A DNA stretch of 64,000 nt from Enterobacteriaceae bacterium (GTDB lineage: Bacteria; Pseudomonadota; Gammaproteobacteria; Enterobacterales; Enterobacteriaceae). Positions 1-9,504 of this stretch are shown here, one piece after another. The stretch lies in NCBI GenBank assembly GCA_031261005.1, contig JAISKF010000031.1:1-64000 (forward strand), in the 5' to 3' direction. The notes below the pieces were generated by a model, which was not told where the DNA came from, did no database searches, and saw nothing but the letters and a program-made list of their open reading frames with translations. The translations under genes and the position numbers were made by a program. Within the stretch, counting starts at the first letter, position 1. Each line of letters opens with the position of its first letter.

Positions 1-5
1 GAAGA

Positions 6-500
6 TTATTCGTTGGGCGCAAGCGCGTTCAGTTCACGGCGAAGGGTTTCGCTCAGTGACGGATCTTTCAGAATGTTCTGGAGTTCCTTGCGGAACGTGA
101 CGTTATCCAGCAGGTTGGACTTTAAATCACGCAGCAGGTTACGCATGGCCAGCATGGCGCGTAATTGCGGAATTTGGCGGGCAATTTGTTCCGGCTCAAA
201 GTCTTTCATTTCATTAAAGGAAAGATTAACGTTTTCATCACTGCCGTCGGCAGCCAGAGTATTTTCAACGGTTAATTTTAGGGAGGGACTGAATTCGGTC
301 AGGACACTGTTAAAGTTATTTTTATTAATATTGACTTTTTCACGCTCTGATAACGGACGTTGTTCCTGTCCGTTACTGTAATCGCCCATTACCACTAATT
401 TAAGCGGTAATTCCACCTTTTTCTGCGCCCCGCCGGTGTGCAGATCCAGCTTTATATTAACACGCGCCTTGGGCACTTCGTTTTGAAAGCTATCAGCCAT
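6..500 (-). CDS. tssB: Type VI secretion system sheath small subunit TssB (VipA/ImpB)
   Basis: The 164-residue product matches the TssB/VipA family over its whole length. With TssC this subunit forms the contractile cytoplasmic sheath that drives the T6SS needle. Recognisable features are the N-terminal segment with the VELPLKLVVMGDYS stretch (about residues 29-42) and the helical C-terminal half with RAMLAMRNLLRDLKSNL (about 114-130). Length is normal for the family. The ATG at 498-500 has the Shine-Dalgarno (SD) GGGA upstream. It is the first gene of a leftward transcript; tssC and the other T6SS genes would lie beyond the left edge and cannot be seen. It is relevant to the PAAR-containing cassette at 35.9-38.8 kb, which needs a T6SS to act. 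Confidence 0.93.
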   Translation of the reverse strand: MADSFQNEVPKARVNIKLDLHTGGAQKKVELPLKLVVMGDYSNGQEQRPLSEREKVNINKNNFNSVLTEFSPSLKLTVENTLAADGSDENVNLSFNEMKDFEPEQIARQIPQLRAMLAMRNLLRDLKSNLLDNVTFRKELQNILKDPSLSETLRRELNALAPNE

Positions 501-1056
501 AATTTATTCCCAATCCTTATAGATAAAAGACACAACAATGATGACAAAGATAAAAATAGTTTCACTCACTGACTATTATAGTTATTACCTGTTTCGTATA
601 AACAGTAAATAGTCTTTTTACATACCGATACATTTTTATTAAATTTCTCTTAATGAGAAAATAATAAGAAAATAAGAAACAACATTAATTATGACAGATG
701 CCATAAAATAAAATTACCTTATTTATCAAAAAATTAAAATAAACCATAAACGTTCATGATTCTAAATTAGTTAGCCGTTCAATACAAGCTGGTAAAGTTA
801 CTAGTTTTTACACTTCGAGCTAAAACGATTATGTCATGTCTCCACGCTGCTTACAGCATCTCATTCAAGCTAAGGTGCTTATTTATTTAAGAATGAATTA
901 CTTTAATTAACGCAATAACGTTTATTAATTTCAGCGCAGCAGACAAATAAATGATTAAATCCTGTGATTAGTTAGATTAATAATGTGTATTACCGGCATA
1001 AGGTTAATATTATTAATGTGTAATTATTCACATAATAATTATTATGATTAATTATG
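501..1056. other. AT-rich non-coding region upstream of tssB
   Basis: This 556-base stretch between tssB and yafD is strikingly AT-rich, with many runs of A and T, and has no plausible coding frame. It must contain the promoter of the leftward T6SS transcript. I cannot assign a promoter or operator in it with confidence. The composition is what silencing proteins of the H-NS type favour, but that is inference. Confidence 0.5.
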
Positions 1057-1869
1057 TCATTTCCCGCAGAATCTAACCAACAACGGATTGTGATCAGAAG
1101 CATCAGTTACCAGCACCGAAGACTCTTCTACTTTTAAGCCGCGATAAAAAACAAAATCCAGTGGTCGTCCGAATGCTTTTTTACGCCAGTCATGCGTAAA
1201 CCTTACTTCCTGCAAACCCGCTCGCGCAGAGAAGCGATATAACGCATATAGCCGTTGCCGACTCCACGCATTAAAATCTCCCGCCATGATAACGGGTCCT
1301 GTATGCTGCAAAATTTGCTCACCGATAGGTTTAAGTTGCTGATTATAAATATCCACGCCAAAACTAAAATTCACCGCATGAATATTCACCACCATTAACT
1401 GTTGACCATCATCTAATGGATAGACTGTCACCAGCGCTGATTTTGACAAGCGTAATAATGGCTCACGCTCTCTCAGCGGGCAGCAATAGATAGGATTAGC
1501 AGAGGCGAGCGTCATCACGCCCATCGAATATTGCGGCAGCATAATGGCGGGAACTTGATCAGACGCCAGATAGTTAGCGGTCGCAAAGTTAATTAGCTCT
1601 GGCGTAGTTTGTGCCTCTTGCAATAGCACTAGCTGACTGTCTAATCCGTGCTTTTTCAGCACATTCAGCCAGTTCGCCCGCTGTTGTTTAAAAATATTCC
1701 ATACCATGATATTCAGCGCACCACTGGTGACTAAAGGCGGGAATGGCGGTGTGACGATTTTACCCGATTCCGCGATAATTCCCGCCTCTTTACCTGAATT
1801 AGCACCAGCAAAAACGCGCTCGGCGGGTAATCCCGCCGCATATCTTATGGAAAAATTTTTTTTCCGCAC
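1057..1869 (-). CDS. yafD: YafD, endonuclease/exonuclease/phosphatase family protein
   Basis: The 270-residue protein aligns end to end with E. coli YafD. It has the EEP-fold signature: [12 protein letters not shown] near residue 56, [10 protein letters not shown] with the metal-binding Glu, the [10 protein letters not shown] block (about residues 197-206) and the terminal [10 protein letters not shown] with the catalytic Asp-His pair. These residues indicate a metal-dependent phosphodiesterase or nuclease; the physiological substrate is not established. Translation starts at a GTG (1867-1869), supported by the N-terminal match to E. coli (MRK...RYAAG) and an AGG about ten bases upstream. A single gene, not in an obvious operon. 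Confidence 0.9.
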   Translation of the reverse strand: MRKKNFSIRYAAGLPAERVFAGANSGKEAGIIAESGKIVTPPFPPLVTSGALNIMVWNIFKQQRANWLNVLKKHGLDSQLVLLQEAQTTPELINFATANYLASDQVPAIMLPQYSMGVMTLASANPIYCCPLREREPLLRLSKSALVTVYPLDDGQQLMVVNIHAVNFSFGVDIYNQQLKPIGEQILQHTGPVIMAGDFNAWSRQRLYALYRFSARAGLQEVRFTHDWRKKAFGRPLDFVFYRGLKVEESSVLVTDASDHNPLLVRFCGK

Positions 1870-2174
1870 AATCAGAGCCTATAGATAAGAAACTTCTTCC
1901 TGAGATTATACACCTCCTCCATTGATCCGAAGATCGAGGCGGCATCATCCTGCTTCGAATGTTATAGGTATTCAGAAGCAGAAACTCAATGTCATCAGTC
2001 AAATTAAAACGTAAAGATTGGTGATCTCGTCTAATTCAGCCATTACATATCGATGAAACCAGAGCGTGCGCTTCATCACATCGGACAGGCAAATAAACCC
2101 CGTAAACTCTTGTCTTTCAGTATTGATACCGTACTGCAAACGATACAACTCATTTAATCTAAGGAGATTTTTAT
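1870..2174. other. Intergenic region between yafD and the cupin gene
   Basis: This stretch of about 305 bases separates divergent genes and should hold both promoters. A 7-bp inverted repeat (CTGCTTC...GAAGCAG, about 1952-1982) is visible but not obviously functional. A short minus-strand reading frame reaching to about 2002 has no homology that I recognise and is not called. Nothing else is supported here. Confidence 0.4.
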
Positions 2175-2627
2175 ATGCGTAAACTGCTTATCGCTTCTGT
2201 AACCGCTCTAAGTTGTCTGGCTTGTGCCGGATCAGCTTTCGCCGCTGATGACGCATTTCCGCAGGTTTATCACAAATCTGATTTTATCGTGAAAGATCGC
2301 GACAAATTAGGCGGAACTGGCGAAGGTATCGTGCATTGCGAATACGCTTTCCCAAGAGATAAAGCAACGGCTGATCAGGCAATTGCTGAAATTGCGTGGC
2401 TGACACTGCCAGCAGGAGCGAGTATCGGTCTGCATAAACATGACAAGAACGAAGACTCCTACGTTATTGTTTCCGGTAAAGGCGTATTTATTGACGGTGA
2501 TAACAAAGAAACACCAGTCACCGCTGGTGACGTTACTATCGCCCGTCTGGGAGATTCTCACTCAATTAAGAACACCGGCACAGAACCGTTCGTGCTGCTG
2601 GATATTGTGACTACGCCGAAGAAATAA
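2175..2627 (+). CDS. Exported cupin-domain protein
   Basis: A 150-residue protein with a classical signal peptide (residues 1-23, cleavage after AFA), so probably periplasmic. The mature part is one small cupin barrel. The first cupin motif is clear at residues 85-93: GLHKHDKNE gives His87, His89 and Glu93 as metal ligands, and His129 in DSHS supplies the fourth. The start is well placed, with AAGGAG seven bases upstream. A monocistronic gene ended by a hairpin at 2650-2693. The substrate cannot be told from sequence; small exported cupins of this type are mostly uncharacterised. Confidence 0.85.
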   Translation: MRKLLIASVTALSCLACAGSAFAADDAFPQVYHKSDFIVKDRDKLGGTGEGIVHCEYAFPRDKATADQAIAEIAWLTLPAGASIGLHKHDKNEDSYVIVSGKGVFIDGDNKETPVTAGDVTIARLGDSHSIKNTGTEPFVLLDIVTTPKK

Positions 2628-2649
2628 ATATTCGTTCTGTAGATCTTAG

Positions 2650-2693
2650 ACCGCACTACCGAAGTTGGAGGATCTGATGGTTGATAGTGCGGT
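2650..2693 (+). terminator. Probable terminator after the cupin gene
   Basis: A 9-bp stem (ACCGCACTA / TAGTGCGGT) with a loop of about 26 bases, followed by TTTGGTCGTTTTC. The loop is long and the T-run interrupted, so efficiency is uncertain. Confidence 0.5.
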
Positions 2694-2845
2694 TTTGGTC
2701 GTTTTCTGTTTATGGTACGAATACGATGTTCTTTGCGTAATAATGGCGAAAATGAAATGGTTTAGCCTGCACCGACCAACGACCTAATAATCCACCAATT
2801 TCAATCAGTTGATTTAAATTCCGCCTTATCACAGTAAAAATATCT

Positions 2846-2972
2846 TGTTGATAATAAAGAATAATTTAAATACAGTGGGTTCACGGGCGATAGATTGCCG
2901 CCCATACGAAAAATGACATAATTATTTGAGATTTATCGTAATAATATCATTTATTATCCGAAGTTCAGGTTA
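2846..2972 (+). repeat. Interspersed palindromic repeat, copy A (partial)
   Basis: A copy of the window-wide repeat family, lying between the cupin gene and mutS. It has the TTGATAATAAAGAATAATTT block, a core hairpin (GGGCGATAGATTGCCGCCC), the ATAATTATTTGAGATTTATCG block and the right terminal repeat TTATCCGAAGTTCAGGTT. The left terminal repeat is missing. The rest of the 2628-3069 gap holds the terminator above and, by position, the mutS promoter, which I cannot pinpoint. Confidence 0.85.
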
Positions 2973-3069
2973 ACTACCAACAAAACCAACTAATGAACCT
3001 AAGTCACTATCAGTGATAAGATAGCGTTTTCGTCCTGTATTCAGTAAGTAGATTATTGGCTTACAAAAA

Positions 3070-5658
3070 ATGAGTAAAAACAATATGAAAGAGTCTGAGA
3101 ATAAAGACTTCACCGCCCATACTCCCATGATGCAGCAATACCTCAAGCTGAAAGCGCAGCACCCGCAAATTCTGTTGTTTTATCGTATGGGCGATTTCTA
3201 CGAGCTTTTCTATGATGACGCTAAACGCGCTTCGCAGTTGTTGGATATTTCTCTTACTAAGCGCGGTGCTTCTGCTGGCGAGCCGATTCCGATGGCTGGT
3301 GTGCCGCATCATGCGGTTGAGAACTATTTGGCGAAATTGGTACAACTGGGCGAATCCGTGGCGATTTGTGAGCAAATCGGTGATCCTGCTGCCAGCAAAG
3401 GACCGGTCGAGCGCAAAGTCGTGCGTATCGTTACTCCCGGAACTGTCAGCGATGAAGCCCTGCTGCAAGAACGTCAGGACAATCTGCTCGCAGCGATCTG
3501 GCAGGACGGAAAACAGTTTGGTTACGCAACATTAGATATTAGTTCAGGACGTTTTCAGGTCGCAGAACCGGTCGATAAAGAGACTATGGCGGCAGAAATC
3601 CAGCGGACGAATCCGGCAGAATTATTGTATCCCGAAGAGATGGAAGCGATGGATCTTATCGATCAGCGTCATGGCTTGCGTCGCCGTCCGCTTTGGGAAT
3701 TTGAGCTGGACACCGCACGTCAGCAGCTAAATATGCAGTTCGGCACTCGCGATTTAAACGGCTTTGGCGTGGAGAAAGCCGTGCGAGCGCTGCGAGCTGC
3801 CGGTTGTCTGTTGCAATATGTGAAAGATACCCAACGCACTTCCCTGCCCCATATTCGCGGGCTGACGTTAGAGCGCCAGCAGGACGGCATTGTTCTTGAT
3901 GCAGCTACGCGCCGTAATCTTGAGCTGACTGTGAATCTCTCCGGCGGAACGGATAATACATTGGCGGCGATCCTCGATCATTGCGTTACGCCGATGGGCA
4001 GTCGAATGCTGAAACGCTGGATTCACGCACCAACGCGCAATATTGCGCTGTTGCGTAATCGTCAATCAGCGATTCAGGAATTAAATAACAGTTATGGTGA
4101 TATTCAGCCCGGTTTACGTAATATCGGCGATTTAGAACGAATTTTAGCGCGTTTGGCGCTGCGTACTGCGCGCCCGCGTGATCTGGCGCGTATGCGTTAT
4201 GCTTTCCAGCAATTACCCGATCTTCATCAATTATTAGCGCCTCTCGCTTCTGACTATATTCAAACGTTAAAAAGCCAGATAAATCAGTTTGATGAATTAC
4301 AAGATTTACTGGAACGTTCTATTATCGAATCACCGCCCGTTTTGATCCGCGATGGTGGTGTGATTGCGGCTGGTTATAACGCTGAACTCGATGAGTGGCG
4401 TTCATTGGCTGATGGTGCGACTGATTATCTTGATCGTCTGGAAATCCGCGAGCGGGAAAAACTTGGTCTGGATACTCTGAAAGTCGGTTTTAATGGCGTT
4501 CATGGTTATTATATTCAGGTTAGCCGCGGTCAAAGTCATTTAGTACCGATTAACTATGTGCGCCGTCAAACGCTGAAAAATGCCGAGCGCTACATTATTC
4601 CTGAGCTGAAAGAGTACGAAGATAAGGTACTCACTTCAAAAGGCAAATCGCTAGCACTGGAAAAAGCGCTGTACGATGAATTATTTGATCTACTGCTGCC
4701 GCATCTTGAAGCGCTGCAACAAAGCGCGGCGGCGTTGGCTGAGCTGGACGTGCTGTGTAATCTGGCGGAACGTGCTTATACCCTGAATTATGTTTGCCCT
4801 GAATTAAGTGACAAGTCGGGGATCAATATTGTTGATGGCCGCCACCCTGTCGTTGAACAAGTTTTAAATGAGCCGTTTATCGCGAATCCGCTGCAACTTT
4901 CTCCGCAACGCAGAATGTTGATCGTTACTGGTCCGAATATGGGCGGTAAAAGTACCTATATGCGTCAAGCAGCGCTAATCGTGTTGATGGCTCATATCGG
5001 TAGCTTTGTTCCGGCGGGCAGTGCCAATATTGGACCTGTTGATCGTATTTTTACTCGCATCGGCGCGGCTGACGATTTGGCTTCCGGGCGTTCTACTTTT
5101 ATGGTGGAGATGACGGAAACCGCCAATATCTTGCATAACGCGACGGAGCAGAGCCTAATCCTGATGGACGAAATCGGGCGTGGTACTTCGACTTATGATG
5201 GTTTATCGCTGGCATGGAGCTGTGCAGAAAATTTAGCGAATAAAATCAAAGCAATGACATTGTTTGCTACCCATTACTTTGAGCTGACTACTCTTCCTGA
5301 TCGCATGGAGGGCGTGGAAAACGTCCATCTGGACGCTGTTGAGCACGGCGATACGATTGCATTTATGCACAGTGTTCAGTCGGGCGCAGCCAGCAAGAGT
5401 TATGGTCTTGCCGTTGCTGCATTAGCTGGCGTGCCGAAAGAGGTAATTAAGCGAGCAAAACAAAAGTTGAAAGAGCTGGAATCACTCTCGGTTAACGCGG
5501 CTAACAGCACTACCGAAGGCTCACAAATGGCATTACTTGCCTCTGCTGCGGAAGAAGAAAAATCGCCAGCAGTTGAAACTTTGGAGAATTTAGATCCTGA
5601 TACATTAACGCCGAAGCAAGCTCTGGAGTGGATCTATCGGCTGAAAGATTTGGTTTAG
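3070..5658 (+). CDS. mutS: DNA mismatch repair ATPase MutS
   Basis: An 862-residue protein very close to E. coli MutS (853). It recognises mismatches and small loops and recruits MutL. Visible features are the mismatch-reading Phe-X-Glu (Phe43, Glu45 in GDFYELF), the connector and lever domains, the Walker [10 protein letters not shown] near residue 621, the [14 protein letters not shown]alker B/signature region and ATHYFEL. The C-terminal [14 protein letters not shown] tetramerisation tail is intact. The start is not certain: the ATG at 3070 has no good SD, and an ATG five codons on (3085) fits the E. coli N-terminus equally well. The gene is monocistronic and, as in E. coli, lies in the variable segment upstream of rpoS. 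Confidence 0.97.
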   Translation: MSKNNMKESENKDFTAHTPMMQQYLKLKAQHPQILLFYRMGDFYELFYDDAKRASQLLDISLTKRGASAGEPIPMAGVPHHAVENYLAKLVQLGESVAICEQIGDPAASKGPVERKVVRIVTPGTVSDEALLQERQDNLLAAIWQDGKQFGYATLDISSGRFQVAEPVDKETMAAEIQRTNPAELLYPEEMEAMDLIDQRHGLRRRPLWEFELDTARQQLNMQFGTRDLNGFGVEKAVRALRAAGCLLQYVKDTQRTSLPHIRGLTLERQQDGIVLDAATRRNLELTVNLSGGTDNTLAAILDHCVTPMGSRMLKRWIHAPTRNIALLRNRQSAIQELNNSYGDIQPGLRNIGDLERILARLALRTARPRDLARMRYAFQQLPDLHQLLAPLASDYIQTLKSQINQFDELQDLLERSIIESPPVLIRDGGVIAAGYNAELDEWRSLADGATDYLDRLEIREREKLGLDTLKVGFNGVHGYYIQVSRGQSHLVPINYVRRQTLKNAERYIIPELKEYEDKVLTSKGKSLALEKALYDELFDLLLPHLEALQQSAAALAELDVLCNLAERAYTLNYVCPELSDKSGINIVDGRHPVVEQVLNEPFIANPLQLSPQRRMLIVTGPNMGGKSTYMRQAALIVLMAHIGSFVPAGSANIGPVDRIFTRIGAADDLASGRSTFMVEMTETANILHNATEQSLILMDEIGRGTSTYDGLSLAWSCAENLANKIKAMTLFATHYFELTTLPDRMEGVENVHLDAVEHGDTIAFMHSVQSGAASKSYGLAVAALAGVPKEVIKRAKQKLKELESLSVNAANSTTEGSQMALLASAAEEEKSPAVETLENLDPDTLTPKQALEWIYRLKDLV

Positions 5659-5682
5659 TGTGTTTCTGGTGACGTTAAGTTT

Positions 5683-5735
5683 TCGTAGGGACAGTGATCT
5701 GCCGTCCCTGCAAATTATTCTTTATTATCAATATG
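5683..5735 (-). repeat. Interspersed palindromic repeat, copy B (fragment)
   Basis: A short reverse-orientation fragment immediately after mutS, containing the core hairpin (AGGGACAGTGATCTGCCGTCCCT) and the AATTATTCTTTATTATCAATAT flank. It ends one base before the stop codon of the convergent gene at 5737. Confidence 0.7.
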
Positions 5736-5736
5736 A

Positions 5737-6840
5737 TTACTGTAGAGTCAGCCAGTACGTTCCCGTTAATTTCACCGGAAGAAAATGCTGGTTTAATTCA
5801 TTTAATGTCTCTTGCGGATCAATGTCCTGATATAAGTCTGGCTGAATCCATTTTGCCATCACTTCTGCACCGACAATATTCAACGGCGAAGCGGAAAAAT
5901 AATTCCAGAAACCATAAACTTTACCGTTTTTCACTGCATCAAACGTGTTTATCCCCTTTTCTGCCGCTAATTTCTTTAACTGACGCTGACTGAGCGCAAA
6001 ATCTACACCGGTGCCAAGCGGTAATGCTTTTTGCGGATCAACGCCGGAATGACCCGTAGCAATATATATCTGGGGATTTTTCTGGATCAGGTATTCCAGA
6101 CTCAACAGCCCGCCGTTGCCAGTTGGAAATTTATCAGCGCCGATATTAATGCCTTTAAACAACGAGATATATTCACCGATACCGCCTGAGCCGCTCGTCC
6201 AGCAACATTCCCATACGCCCGGATAAGCATGAAGCAGTACACGCGGAGACGAAATATTAGGAGCGTTAAGGCGCGATGTCAGGCGTTCCAGATGTGTTTG
6301 GTAAAAGCGAATCAATTGCTCACTTTGTTGTTCTCGCCCTAAAAGCTGCCCTAAAACACGTACTGACGGAACTGTATTTTTCAGCGGTGACTGGTAAAAA
6401 TCGATAAATGCAACGGGGATATGGCTTTTCTGTAACAGCGCAATTAATGACTGGGAACGCGGAGCTTGCCAGGACTCAAAAATCACTAAATCTGGCGCTA
6501 ATGATAAAATTGTTTCCGCAGAAAGCTCATCACCGCTACCACTGCCAATCGTTTTGAGCGCTGCCAGCTTAGGAAAAGTTTGTTGATAGCGTTCATAGGT
6601 CGCGCTATCAAATTTTTTCAGCTCACTTCCCCAACCAACCAGTAATGACGCGGGATCATCATGAACAAATGACATCGCAACAAAACTATAACCGGAAGCC
6701 AGCACAACGCGTTGCGGCTGCTGCGCTAGAACAATTTTATTTCCTAATACATCAGTCACTTCTTTTGGCCATTCACTGGCATAACCATTTGAAATACCAA
6801 ATATTAATATTATTACCAACGTCCATAATCGATTTTTCAT
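5737..6840 (-). CDS. ABC transporter periplasmic substrate-binding protein, probably ferric siderophore
   Basis: The 367-residue product has a signal peptide (residues 1-21, cleavage near YAS) and the layout of class III binding proteins of the FhuD/BtuF fold. There is an N-terminal lobe with a QPQRVVLASGYSFVAMSF segment, a middle helix region, and a C-terminal lobe with GKVYGFWNYFSASPLNIVGA. The segment ETILSLAPDLVIFESW is typical of this fold. It is about 70 residues longer than FhuD. It is divergent from a TonB-dependent siderophore receptor, and the shared region carries two Fur-like boxes, so an iron-siderophore ligand is the best inference. No permease or ATPase gene is adjacent, so it must work with an inner-membrane transporter encoded elsewhere. 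Confidence 0.82.
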   Translation of the reverse strand: MKNRLWTLVIILIFGISNGYASEWPKEVTDVLGNKIVLAQQPQRVVLASGYSFVAMSFVHDDPASLLVGWGSELKKFDSATYERYQQTFPKLAALKTIGSGSGDELSAETILSLAPDLVIFESWQAPRSQSLIALLQKSHIPVAFIDFYQSPLKNTVPSVRVLGQLLGREQQSEQLIRFYQTHLERLTSRLNAPNISSPRVLLHAYPGVWECCWTSGSGGIGEYISLFKGINIGADKFPTGNGGLLSLEYLIQKNPQIYIATGHSGVDPQKALPLGTGVDFALSQRQLKKLAAEKGINTFDAVKNGKVYGFWNYFSASPLNIVGAEVMAKWIQPDLYQDIDPQETLNELNQHFLPVKLTGTYWLTLQ

Positions 6841-6913
6841 GAAAAATATAACGCTCTTCGCTTTTGGTTCTTCATAACCGTCAATGACACAACACCGCAG
6901 GTTATAGAATAGT

Positions 6914-6932
6914 GATAATGATTCTCAATATA
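6914..6932. promoter_or_regulatory. Fur-like box 1
   Basis: The 19-mer GATAATGATTCTCAATATA matches 15 of 19 positions of the Fur consensus. It lies 74 bases upstream of the binding-protein start and in the shared divergent region. Confidence 0.6.
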
Positions 6933-7022
6933 GCATTTTGTTTCTCCAAATAAGAATAGTGAAAGACAATTATTGTCATTTCGTACTTTCAATTGACAGT
7001 AACATACAAAGCAAAAGAGAAT

Positions 7023-7041
7023 GATATTGATAATTAATATC
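7023..7041. promoter_or_regulatory. Fur-like box 2
   Basis: The 19-mer GATATTGATAATTAATATC matches 16 of 19 positions of the Fur consensus. It is the centre of a perfect 8-bp inverted repeat (ATGATATT/AATATCAT, 7021-7043). It ends 27 bases before the receptor start codon, where Fur binding would block transcription. Confidence 0.68.
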
Positions 7042-7068
7042 ATTAATGAAAGTTAAGGAAACTTTTCT

Positions 7069-9195
7069 ATGCCTATAGGTAATCGAGCCATTCCGTCTGG
7101 CAATATTTTTAATTATAAACCATTAGCTTATGCAATTTTTCTTAGTCTGACAGCAGCGATACCTAATCTGGTAGCGGCTGATGAAAGCTCAACGACGGAT
7201 AATAACACCGATAAGATGGTGGTTATCGGCGGTAATACCGCGTCAAAAATGGATACGCCTGCGGCAGAAACGCCAAGATCGCTTTCCGAAGTCACTCGTG
7301 AAGATCTCGATGAGCGTTCCAGCAAGAAAATAGATGAAGCAATGCGCTACAGCTCTGGTGTTTTTGCCACGCCGTATGGTCCTGATAACAAGACCGATTG
7401 GCTGATTGTGCGTGGTTTTGAATGGAGCCGCTATCAAGACGGGCTGCAAACCATCAAAAATGAAGATGGTTTTTATAACTGGCAACAGGAAACCTATGGC
7501 ATCGAGCGTATTGAAATGCTGAAAGGTCCTGCGTCAATGCTATACGGGCAGAATCCTCCTGGCGGTTTAGTGAATGTGATCAGCAAACGCCCTACTCGCT
7601 TGCAACAAGGTGAAGTTCAGCTCTCTTATGGTTCTGACGACTATCGTGATTTCGGGCTGGATACCGCAGGTCCATTGAATGATGACGGCAGCGTACTGTA
7701 TCGCGTAGTCGGTTTTGCTGAAAAAAATGATGGTCCTGCCGATGGCGCAAAAGATGAGCGTTACTATATCGCGCCAAGTCTGACGGTAGATTTTTCTGAT
7801 GATACCAGTCTGACATTATTAACCAGCTATATGAGAGATAACGCTAATCCTACCAGCGGTTTTAAACTGCCTTACGGCACGCTGCACGATACGCCGTTTG
7901 GTAAAGTTGATTATAAAAAATCTTATGGCGAGCCAAGTTATAGCCGTAATAAGACGGAGCAAGTCAGCGCCGGTTATGAATTCCGGCACAGTTTTAATGA
8001 TAACTGGACATTCCATCAGAATATGAATTACAGCTATCTCAGTATGGATCTGCGTAGTGTTTATGGTCTGAGCATGGTTGATGATCGTCATGTTAGCCGT
8101 GGTCTGACTTACCGCAACGGCAGCGCACAAAGCTGGGCGTTGGACAACCGTATGGTGGGTAACTGGACATTTGATCGATTTGAGGACACTTTACTGCTGG
8201 GCGTTGACTATTTTACTGCCAACTCACGCGGGAAAGATGCCAACTCATATAGCTTCGGTGAGCCACTGGATATTTTCAATCCGGTATACGGCAACTATCA
8301 GCCAGTCAGTGATGACGAATTGTTTAGTCATCGTACCAAGCGTTTCCAAACCGGTTTATATGTCCAGAATCAACTGAAATTTGATGATAAATGGTTGTTG
8401 TTACTGGGCGGACGTTACGATAAAGCGCGCTCTCGTGATATTCAGCCGGATATTAACGATAGTCAGGATATGAGTGACCATAAATATACCAAAAGCGCAG
8501 GTTTGATGTATCTGGCAGACAATGGTGTTAATCCTTATATCAGCTATTCGGAGTCTTTCCAGCCATTATCCGGCAGAAGTAATGACAATAAACCTTACGA
8601 ACCGCAAACCGGTCAGCAAACTGAACTTGGGGTGAAATATGTGCCGCAAGGATTTAATGGTTATCTCAATGCCGCGTTGTATGAGTTGTATCAGAAAAAT
8701 ACGTTAACCACTGATCCTAATGATCCGTCAATTCGCAGCCAAACCGGAATGGCACGCTCTCGCGGTGTTGAACTTGAAGCCGTTGGTTATGCGACTGATG
8801 AGCTGAAACTCCATGCAAGTTATACATTAAGCCGTATTGAAGTGATCCGTTCACTCAATGATCAGGAAATTGGTAAACGCTTGCCTGCCACGCCAAGAAA
8901 TATGGCTTCACTGTGGGCTGACTATAGTTTATCGGGTTTGTTAGAAGGTTTAACTATCGGTTCCGGTGTGCGTTACATTGGCAGCACCTACGGCGATAAG
9001 ACTAATACGCGCGATCTCAAAGTACCTGACTATACATTGTGGGACGCTATGATTCGCTATGACATTAATAAACAGTGGGCATTGCAGGTTAATGCTAACA
9101 ATCTGGCGGATAAAAAATACGTCAGTGCGTGTGATTACTGGTGCTATTACGGCGATGGACGGACAGTAACGGCGAAAGTGAATTATCGCTGGTAA
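7069..9195 (+). CDS. TonB-dependent ferric siderophore receptor (FhuA/FoxA class)
   Basis: A 708-residue outer-membrane receptor. The signal peptide covers about residues 1-36. A TonB-box-like DKMVVIG lies at 48-54, then the plug domain (PRSLSEVTREDL, then ERIEMLKGPASMLYGQ near 142-157 and PPGGLVNVISKRPT), then a 22-strand-type barrel with a terminal aromatic residue (NYRW). A CDYWCYYGDGR element near the C-terminus resembles the cysteine pair in hydroxamate receptors such as FhuA/FoxA. It would import a ferric siderophore, probably hydroxamate-type, using TonB energy. The SD AAGGAAA lies upstream of the ATG. Fur control is indicated by the box at 7023-7041. The ligand itself cannot be told from sequence. 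Confidence 0.92.
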   Translation: MPIGNRAIPSGNIFNYKPLAYAIFLSLTAAIPNLVAADESSTTDNNTDKMVVIGGNTASKMDTPAAETPRSLSEVTREDLDERSSKKIDEAMRYSSGVFATPYGPDNKTDWLIVRGFEWSRYQDGLQTIKNEDGFYNWQQETYGIERIEMLKGPASMLYGQNPPGGLVNVISKRPTRLQQGEVQLSYGSDDYRDFGLDTAGPLNDDGSVLYRVVGFAEKNDGPADGAKDERYYIAPSLTVDFSDDTSLTLLTSYMRDNANPTSGFKLPYGTLHDTPFGKVDYKKSYGEPSYSRNKTEQVSAGYEFRHSFNDNWTFHQNMNYSYLSMDLRSVYGLSMVDDRHVSRGLTYRNGSAQSWALDNRMVGNWTFDRFEDTLLLGVDYFTANSRGKDANSYSFGEPLDIFNPVYGNYQPVSDDELFSHRTKRFQTGLYVQNQLKFDDKWLLLLGGRYDKARSRDIQPDINDSQDMSDHKYTKSAGLMYLADNGVNPYISYSESFQPLSGRSNDNKPYEPQTGQQTELGVKYVPQGFNGYLNAALYELYQKNTLTTDPNDPSIRSQTGMARSRGVELEAVGYATDELKLHASYTLSRIEVIRSLNDQEIGKRLPATPRNMASLWADYSLSGLLEGLTIGSGVRYIGSTYGDKTNTRDLKVPDYTLWDAMIRYDINKQWALQVNANNLADKKYVSACDYWCYYGDGRTVTAKVNYRW

Positions 9196-9206
9196 GTTTT
9201 GCTATT

Positions 9207-9416
9207 CAACTTTAGGTTTTAATAAGCAAATGGTAAAAATGATAGATTAATATATTGATAGTAAATAATAATTTGTAGTAGCGTCAACCTGACGCCCGCA
9301 TTAACCACGGTGCAACCAACGGGCGGTTAACAACCGCCCCTACGTAAAACGTAAAAATTATATAATTAATTGAAATTTATCGTAAAAATATAATTTCTTA
9401 TCCGAAGTTCAGGTTA
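9207..9416 (+). repeat. Interspersed palindromic repeat, copy C (near full length)
   Basis: About 210 bases filling most of the gap after the receptor gene. The left terminal repeat is degenerate (CAACTTTAGGTTTTAATAAG). Two core hairpins follow, the second a clear GGGCGGTTAACAACCGCCCC. Then come the ATAATTAATTGAAATTTATCG block and the right terminal repeat CTTATCCGAAGTTCAGGTT. It accounts for most of the 9196-9504 intergenic stretch. Confidence 0.85.
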
Positions 9417-9444
9417 TGCAGATTTGCATAATGCTTTAACGTGA

Positions 9445-9470
9445 AAAGCCATCTCATTTGAGATGGCTTT
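9445..9470 (-). terminator. Terminator of rpoS
   Basis: A perfect 12-bp inverted repeat (AAAGCCATCTCA/TGAGATGGCTTT) with a 2-base centre. On the rpoS strand it is followed by TTTTCACG. It is A/T-flanked on both sides and may work in both directions. Confidence 0.8.
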
Positions 9471-9504
9471 ATTAATTAAACTACAATAAATTGATTTTTA
9501 AACG

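Noticed and set aside
1799..2002. A 67-codon frame on the minus strand upstream of yafD
   Set aside because: It overlaps the yafD start in another frame, has no homology I recognise, and lacks a ribosome-binding site.
3003..3018. A tetO-like palindrome (TATCAGTGATA) upstream of mutS
   Set aside because: Only the central 11 bases match, there is no TetR-type gene nearby, and short palindromes of this kind occur by chance.
5694..5993. A 99-codon plus-strand frame after mutS
   Set aside because: It starts in repeat copy B and lies antisense to the binding-protein gene; the translation has no recognisable features.
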